DNA from: Neobacillus mesonae
GTDB taxonomy: Bacteria > Bacillota > Bacilli > Bacillales > Cytobacillaceae
Length of the DNA: 38,596 nucleotides
Direction: 5' to 3'
Assembly (NCBI RefSeq): GCF_023715155.1
Contig: NZ_JAMBNQ010000044.1
Span: forward strand, 1 to 38,596
Both the position numbers and the translations under genes were made by a program. How positions within the stretch are numbered: position 1 is the stretch's first letter; the number at the start of each line of letters is the position of its first letter. The notes below the pieces were generated by a model. That model saw nothing but the letters and a program-made list of their open reading frames with translations. It was not told the DNA's origin and did no database searches. Positions 34,346-38,596 of the stretch are shown piece after piece.

Positions 34346-35086
34346 TTATTGAGCAAATAGACCGCCATCGATTACAAACTCTGATCCGGTGGAATAGCTA
34401 GATTCGTCTGAAGCAAGGTACAAGACAAGGTTAGTTACTTCTTCTGGCTTTGCAGTTCTCCCTAATGGAATTACTTTACTAATTTCAGCGAGCATAGCTT
34501 TAGTTTCATCATTCATGGTCATTGGTGTCTCAATTATTCCAGGATGTATGGAATTTACTCTAATACCAAATTCACCAAATTCAAGAGCAGCAGCTTTTGT
34601 CATACCTCTTACAGCAAACTTTGAAGCAACATATGCTATCTGATTTCTTCCTGCAATCAGTCCAGCAAGAGAGGATATATTTACAATAGAACCATTTTTA
34701 GCTTTTCGCATGGAGGGGTAAACTGCCTTCATGCCAAGAAATACAGATACTTGGTTAACATCGATTACTTTCCGATATTCTTGTTCAGTGGTATCTTCAA
34801 TAGCATTATTAGGTGCAATCCCTGCATTGTTGACTAAAATATTGACAGGGCCAAATCTACCTTCAGCTTGAGCAACAACTTGATCCCAATCGTTAACGTT
34901 GGTTACATCATGCTTCATGAATTTTGCATTTTCACCCAGTTCGTTAGCTAACACTTGACCCTCTTCTACTAAAATATCAGTAAAAATTACTTTTGCCCCT
35001 TCACTAACAAATCTACGGACGTGAGATGCTCCCATTCCTCGTGCTCCACCTGTGATGATTGCCACTTTACCATTTAGTCTTCCCAT
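34346..35086 (-). CDS. SDR-family oxidoreductase
   Basis: 246 aa classical SDR, probably NAD(P)-dependent on a hydroxy- or keto-compound. TGGARGMG is the dinucleotide loop; HDVTNVNDW, NNAGIAP, catalytic Ser at 138-139, YVASK with Y152 and K156, NSIHPGIIETPM, and TGSEFVIDGG follow. Start ATG 35086 with AAAGGAGG 7 bases upstream; the in-frame ATG two codons earlier sits too near the SD. First gene of the SDR pair, divergent from the TetR regulator. A TATAAT on the minus strand (35151-35156) followed by the palindrome at 35127 suggests TetR-type repression. Confidence 0.92.
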   Translation of the reverse strand: MGRLNGKVAIITGGARGMGASHVRRFVSEGAKVIFTDILVEEGQVLANELGENAKFMKHDVTNVNDWDQVVAQAEGRFGPVNILVNNAGIAPNNAIEDTTEQEYRKVIDVNQVSVFLGMKAVYPSMRKAKNGSIVNISSLAGLIAGRNQIAYVASKFAVRGMTKAAALEFGEFGIRVNSIHPGIIETPMTMNDETKAMLAEISKVIPLGRTAKPEEVTNLVLYLASDESSYSTGSEFVIDGGLFAQ

Positions 35087-35126
35087 ACACATGCCTCCTT
35101 TTATTAACTAAGTCTGTCGCAATTAG

Positions 35127-35144
35127 TAGACACCGCTGTGTCTA
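35127..35144. promoter_or_regulatory. 18-bp palindromic operator, likely TetR site
   Basis: TAGACACCGCTGTGTCTA: 7-bp perfect arms, 4-base centre. It lies between the SDR operon and the tetR gene, just downstream of a minus-strand TATAAT (35151-35156), where bound repressor would block SDR transcription. A plus-strand TATAAT at 35217-35222 may serve tetR. Confidence 0.6.
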
Positions 35145-35263
35145 TAGTTTATTATATTTTCAGAAAACTCTTTCTTCGATCATCAAGATGACGTAAAGTG
35201 TTGTATAGTGGACAAATATAATAAAAATGACGAAAAAGTAATAATGATTAGGAGGAATACCAA

Positions 35264-35821
35264 TTGAACAGTGTACTTGATCCACGCGTCATTCGCACTC
35301 GACGATTACTTATAGATGCATTAGTGAACTTAATTGTTGTAGAGGGTTATGAAGCTGTTACCATTCGGGAAATTGTTCGGAAGGCAGGAGTCAACCGTTC
35401 AACGTTTTACCTTCATTTTCGTGATAAGCAGGATATAGTAACCCAAATGCAAGATAATATATTGGAAGAGCTGTCAGAAACGTTGAAACACCCGACATAT
35501 ATCTATGAAACAGCAATAAATGATTTCAAAAACACAAATAAGCCAATTAGTTCACATGTTGACATGTTTGAACATATTCAAAAGTACTCTTCTCTCTATC
35601 GAAAAATGTTAAGTGAAGGTGGATTTCGTGTACATGTTACTGAACTAATTAAAACCGAGGTACTTTGATTCAGGGATAGTGTCTGGGAAGCAATCTATAT
35701 GGCAAACGGAGCTGTCGGGGTTATTCTTTACTGGTTAGAAAGCGGCATGAAGGAAACAGTCATGGAAATGAGTTTATGGCTTACACGAATGACTTTGTTT
35801 CCGTTGGGAAAGTTCAAATGA
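35264..35821 (+). pseudogene. TetR/AcrR-family regulator interrupted by an in-frame TGA
   Basis: The N-terminal helix-turn-helix is intact (TRRLLIDALVNLIVVEGYEA, TIREIVRKAGVNRSTFYLHF). The frame meets TGA at 35666-35668 after 134 codons. The same frame then continues without a shift as FRDSVWEAIYMANGAVGVIL and YWLESGMKETV ... FPLGKFK to a TGA at 35819. This is the normal C-terminal ligand/dimer helix of this TetR group, giving 185 aa in total. The stop may derive from CGA (Arg) by one C-to-T change. A 134-aa product would bind DNA poorly or be unable to dimerise. AGGAGG SD. Divergent from the SDR pair. Confidence 0.85.
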
Positions 35822-36071
35822 CTTGACTATGAGATTAAAAAGTACATACATAAAGATTTTTCTTCTTAAACGCCCCCCTTTACTTTTAGTGAAGTTATCT
35901 ATATTTTGACATAGCGAGTGGTGTCAGATACTTATGGGACATTCTCTTTAATAGAAGGTTAGATGATAAAGATTATGGTAGAATAGGATATTATAAATGG
36001 TGGTGCCCCCAAAAAAATTAACAGCCTGTAAAGGGCCGTTAAAGTAATAAGGGGTATTTGGCTGCGGTAAA
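35822..36071. other. Intergenic region downstream of tetR
   Basis: No gene. TTGACA at 35906-35911 is a perfect -35, but the sequence 17 bases on (TACTTA) is a poor -10. TGACA and TGTCA flank it as a dyad (35907-35926). Confidence 0.4.
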
Positions 36072-36251
36072 TTATGATTGCTGCGGGTCTTGTGTTAGAT
36101 TTTCTTCACGCAGCTCACTGCCCGTTTTCGCTTCCTCCATTTCCTTACCTAGCTTTTTCATTTCGCTTAAATTCTGGGCCATTGAGCTATTGTTGTTTTT
36201 TGTGTTTTTTCCCTTCTTTTGGATTGGTGTTGTTTTTACTCTTTCATCCAT
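36072..36251 (-). CDS. Small 59-aa hydrophilic protein, divergent from the sigB operon
   Basis: Not recognised. The minus-strand ATG at 36251 has GGGAGAG about 7 bases upstream. The product starts MDERVKTTPIQKKGKNTKNN, has MAQNLSEMKKLGKEMEEAK as a likely amphipathic helix, and ends NLTQDPQQS. It is rich in Lys, Asn, Glu and Gln with no hydrophobic core, like small spore-specific or stress proteins. Just below a 60-residue cut-off, so easily missed. The antisense frame is Phe/Ser/Leu-rich and looks like a shadow. Confidence 0.6.
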   Translation of the reverse strand: MDERVKTTPIQKKGKNTKNNNSSMAQNLSEMKKLGKEMEEAKTGSELREENLTQDPQQS

Positions 36252-36336
36252 TATGCATCTCTCCCTTTTTTGTTTATGTCTTTTATGTACCCTTTCTATT
36301 CCTTTTGAAACTTTTTTGATTTTTTTAAAAAGAAAG

Positions 36337-36362
36337 GTTTAAACTTTTTTGGAAGCGGGTAT
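36337..36362 (+). promoter_or_regulatory. Sigma-B promoter of rsbV-rsbW-sigB
   Basis: GTTTAA (36337-36342), 14 bases, GGGTAT (36357-36362): exact match to the known sigma-B consensus with allowed spacing, 33 bases before rsbV. It implies positive autoregulation of the operon. Confidence 0.93.
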
Positions 36363-36395
36363 GTAACAAATAAATATTTCAGAGGTGATCGTGAA

Positions 36396-36710
36396 ATGAA
36401 TATAAAAATAGATTCACAACAGAATAATGAGGAAATTTTGGTACATGTTGCTGGAGAAATTGATGTATATACGGCACCGCGGCTAAAAGAAGAGCTGGTT
36501 CCGTTAGTAGGAGGGGAGAATAAAAAGCTTACTGTCAGTTTAAAGGATGTGTCCTATATGGATAGTACCGGACTGGGTTTATTTATTGGTTTATTTAAAC
36601 AGTTAAAGCAAAACGATGGGGAGCTAAAGCTCATTGATTTATCGGACCGGCTGAAACGGCTCTTCGAAATTACGGGTATTAGCAACATTATTCATATTTC
36701 TACAGAATAA
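36396..36710 (+). CDS. rsbV: Anti-sigma-B factor antagonist RsbV
   Basis: 104 aa STAS-domain protein. AGEIDVYTAPRLKEEL is the first conserved block. KDVSYMDSTGLGLFIGLF holds the phosphorylation site Ser57. When dephosphorylated it binds RsbW and frees sigma-B. AGAGGTGATC precedes the ATG. First gene of the operon; rsbW starts 13 bases after its stop. Confidence 0.95.
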   Translation: MNIKIDSQQNNEEILVHVAGEIDVYTAPRLKEELVPLVGGENKKLTVSLKDVSYMDSTGLGLFIGLFKQLKQNDGELKLIDLSDRLKRLFEITGISNIIHISTE

Positions 36711-36723
36711 AAGGGTGGGGGCA

Positions 36724-37206
36724 ATGAAACAAGTGATGGATTATATTGAAATGAAAATTCCTGCAAAACCTGAATATGTGGGTGTGATTCGATTGACGTT
36801 ATCGGGAATTACGAGCCGTATGGGTTATACATATGAGGAAATTGAGGATATGAAAATTGCCATAAGTGAGGCATGTACCAATGCGGTCCAGCATGCCTAT
36901 AATGATGACGAAGGCGGAGAAATTGTCATTGGCTTTGGAATCTATCAGGATAAATTAGAAATCATGGTCGCTGACTATGGAAAAAGCTTTAATTTCACTA
37001 AGACGAAAGAGGAGCTAGGTCCATACACACAATCAAGCACAGTCGATCAGCTTACAGAGGGAGGGTTGGGTCTTTATTTAATCGAAACGCTTATGGATAA
37101 GGTTCATGTAACTAATCACAACGGCGTGACGGTCTTCATGGTTAAGTATTTAAGTGGGGAGAGTGAAACTCATGACACAACCACCTCAAACCATAAGGCG
37201 GACTAA
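36724..37206 (+). CDS. rsbW: Serine kinase / anti-sigma-B factor RsbW
   Basis: 160 aa GHKL-fold kinase. N-box KIAISEACTNAVQHAY, G1 box IMVADYGKSF, and G2 box TEGGLGLYLIETLMD. It holds sigma-B inactive and phosphorylates RsbV. Start ATG 36724: a G-rich SD (AAAGGGTGGGGG) ends 2-3 bases upstream. A GTG at 36715 falls within the SD. The last 35 bases overlap sigB, consistent with coupled synthesis of anti-sigma and sigma. Confidence 0.95.
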   Translation: MKQVMDYIEMKIPAKPEYVGVIRLTLSGITSRMGYTYEEIEDMKIAISEACTNAVQHAYNDDEGGEIVIGFGIYQDKLEIMVADYGKSFNFTKTKEELGPYTQSSTVDQLTEGGLGLYLIETLMDKVHVTNHNGVTVFMVKYLSGESETHDTTTSNHKAD

Positions 37207-37954
37207 GGAAGAAGTCAATGCTTTGATCAAGGAGTTTCAGCAAAATGAAAGCCCGTCTGCTCAAGAGAAATTAGTTCATCAATATACCCCCTTGATTGCA
37301 AGCCTTGCTCGAAAATATTCAAAGGGAAAATATTCCCACGAGGACCTTATGCAGGTAGGAATGATTGGACTATTGGTAGCGCTCAGAAGATTTGACGATA
37401 GCTTTGGCAGGGCATTTGAAACTTTTCTCTTTCCCACTGTTATTGGTGAAATGAAGCGGTACCTTAGGGACAAAACATGGAGCGTCCATGTTCCAAGACG
37501 GATTAAAGAACTTTGGCCAAAGGTAAAAACAGCGGCGGACGAGCTGACCAATCAACATCAACGATCCCCGAAAATCCAAGAGATTGCCGATTATCTGGAA
37601 ATTTCAGAAGAAGAAGTATTAGAGGCAATGGAAATGGGGAAAAGCTATCAAGCTGCCTCTGTAGATCAACCGACTGAAACGGGTTCGGATGGGAGTACTG
37701 TTACCCCCTTGGATATCATTGGGACTACGGATAAAGGCTATGAACAAGTGGACCGAAAGCTGCTCTTCGAGAGCGTTCTTCATATTTTATCCGAAAGAGA
37801 AAAGCAAATTATTCAATACATCTTTGTCGAGAATAAAAGTCAAAGGGAAACAGGTGAACTTTTAGGAATCTCGCAAATGCATGTTTCTCGTTTGCAAAAA
37901 AAGTTGATAGAGAAATTGCGAAAGGAACTTGGGAGCAATGGTTTTTCAAGGTAG
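37172..37954 (+). CDS. sigB: General stress sigma factor SigB
   Basis: 260 aa sigma-70 group 3 (SigB/F/G type). Region 2: HEDLMQVGMIGLLVALRRFD and FETFLFPTVIGEMKRYLRDK. The sigma-3 part is KIQEIADYLEISEEEVLEAM. Region 4: LHILSEREKQIIQYIF and TGELLGISQMHVSRLQKKLI. Start ATG 37172 with GGGGAGAG about 8 bases upstream, inside rsbW. No rsbR, rsbS, rsbT, rsbU or rsbX is attached, so the layout is like the Bacillus cereus group. The phosphatase that activates RsbV must be encoded elsewhere. Confidence 0.95.
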   Translation: MTQPPQTIRRTKEEVNALIKEFQQNESPSAQEKLVHQYTPLIASLARKYSKGKYSHEDLMQVGMIGLLVALRRFDDSFGRAFETFLFPTVIGEMKRYLRDKTWSVHVPRRIKELWPKVKTAADELTNQHQRSPKIQEIADYLEISEEEVLEAMEMGKSYQAASVDQPTETGSDGSTVTPLDIIGTTDKGYEQVDRKLLFESVLHILSEREKQIIQYIFVENKSQRETGELLGISQMHVSRLQKKLIEKLRKELGSNGFSR

Positions 37955-37960
37955 AAAATC

Positions 37961-38005
37961 ATGCCGGACCGCTATTTTATTAAATAGCAGTCTGGTATTT
38001 TTTTT
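37961..38005 (+). terminator. Terminator of the sigB operon
   Basis: ATGCCGGACCGCTATTT pairs with AAATAGCAGTCTGGTAT (two mismatches), 4-base loop, then eight T. Very strong. Confidence 0.93.
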
Positions 38006-38333
38006 GGCTCCCAAATGGCAGGGGCCTATGGGACATCACCAAGGAACTGTAGTTAAACTTAAAAAAGTACTTTTTATAGAAAAAAACGGGTATAAAAACC
38101 TACATAGGTGATTTGAAAGAGGATAAATATGAAGAAAAGGAAAAACATGATTCAAAGGAGACTTCCTCAAATGAACAATTGTATAAATCAGGGCAGGAGT
38201 TTCCATATAACTACAAATATTTCAATAAGATTAAAACGAAAAAAAGGTTTTATGCTGGTTAAAAGGTGGTACATCATAATCATGGTCGCTTCAAGTGGAC
38301 CTAACAACGTCAAATTAGAGGGAGGTATCATCG
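38006..38333. other. Region with weak, conflicting short ORFs
   Basis: A 75-codon frame from ATG 38129 has a fair SD (AAAGAGG, 6 bases away), but its protein is atypical. Another frame from 38113 (TTG) to 38262 gives a more protein-like 49-aa Lys/Glu/Tyr-rich product ending KIKTKKRFYAG, but lacks a well-placed SD. A frameshifted small gene would explain both. I cannot support either as an intact gene. Confidence 0.3.
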
Positions 38334-38396
38334 ATGGAGTTTTTAAAAGCTGCTGAAAGTACCTCAGCTATTCTTCCAAGTATGGGAGAAACATAG
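38334..38396 (+). CDS. Candidate 20-aa peptide with strong SD
   Basis: GAGGGAGG lies 8 bases before ATG. The product is MEFLKAAESTSAILPSMGET, then TAG. It looks like the start of a soluble protein rather than a membrane peptide. It may be the 5' end of a gene truncated by whatever follows, or a leader peptide. No family recognised. Confidence 0.3.
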   Translation: MEFLKAAESTSAILPSMGET

Positions 38397-38596
38397 CGTT
38401 ATAGAAGCTGCATTTACTTTTTCTTTTTTGTAATGAGGATGTAAACCGTGAAAGGTACCAACCAAAATTAAAAGGAGCATTCCTGTTAGAAGGATTTTCG
38501 GGGACTTGAACAAAAAGGAGCCCTCTTGGTATGATACGGGGTGTCAAATCGTGGCGAGATGACCCCTAACTTAGTTAACCAAGGAGGACTCCAATA
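38397..38596 (+). other. Structured leader before a gene at the right edge
   Basis: About 200 non-coding bases. Nested stems: outer CTTGGT (38525-38530)/ACCAAG (38578-38583); inner GGGG-TCA (38538-38546, 2-base bulge)/TGACCCC (38560-38566). The SD AAGGAGG (38581-38587) overlaps the outer stem, and the window ends 9 bases later, so the start codon is at or just past the edge. The downstream gene is not visible. Size and layout would suit the non-coding left end of an IS110-type element with a bridge RNA, or a regulated leader. Both are inference. Confidence 0.4.

Noticed and set aside
36058..36342. 94-aa Phe-rich plus-strand ORF
   Set aside because: Composition is that of an antisense shadow of the 59-aa minus-strand gene, and it runs into the sigma-B promoter.
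38129..38356. 75-aa plus-strand ORF
   Set aside because: The SD is fair, but the product is atypical and another frame over the same bases looks more like protein. Left as an unresolved region.

Overview
This is a low-GC chromosomal window from an endospore-forming Bacillota, most likely a Bacillaceae (Bacillus/Neobacillus-like). The evidence is a complete GerA-type germinant receptor operon, a YheC/YheD coat-associated ATP-grasp protein, CwlK, a YerD-type glutamate synthase homologue, an rsbV-rsbW-sigB operon behind a textbook sigma-B promoter, and strong AGGAGG ribosome binding sites. There are no rRNA or tRNA genes, no CRISPR and no intact prophage. Genus level is inference.

Layout. 1-8.5 kb: a 52-bp tandem array, a PatB/MalY C-S lyase, YheC/YheD, a two-gene minus-strand unit (glycine-rich protein then phage-tail-collar protein), an unrecognised 216-aa protein, YceI, an NADPH:FMN reductase, and a second 52-bp array. 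8.5-16.7 kb: a SWIM-SNF2 helicase, an array carrying perfect DnaA boxes, then minus-strand genes for YggT, a HAD phosphatase, a guanylate-kinase-like protein, CwlK and a frameshifted MATE exporter. 16.8-20.9 kb: the ger operon A-B-C plus a 51-aa fourth gene. 21-30 kb: a third 52-bp array, YetF, an MFS exporter, YiaA/B, YerD, an insertion-sequence remnant inside a terminator, a cupin protein, a His-rich membrane protein, DoxX and a VIT-family transporter.

30-36 kb is a decaying redox/aldehyde cluster. It holds an SDR relic, an FMN reductase, an aldehyde dehydrogenase with a 1-bp frameshift, two tandem SDR genes (one apparently starting at ATT), and a divergent TetR regulator cut by an in-frame TGA. 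An 18-bp palindrome lies between regulator and SDR operon. 36-38 kb holds the sigma-B operon with a divergent 59-aa gene. The right edge is a structured, SD-bearing leader of a gene that starts at or beyond the window end.

The most unusual thread is the intergenic DNA. Three arrays unrelated in sequence (129-655, 7895-8360, 21129-21380) share a 52-bp period held almost without indels. A fourth array (11838-12155) repeats every 82-83 bp, with four perfect TTATCCACA boxes on one strand. These lengths are close to five and eight helical turns. Together with the disrupted reading frames at 15.3-16.7 kb and 30-36 kb, they are the best targets for follow-up. Positions of starts, motifs and stems were read by eye; no searches or folding programs were run.
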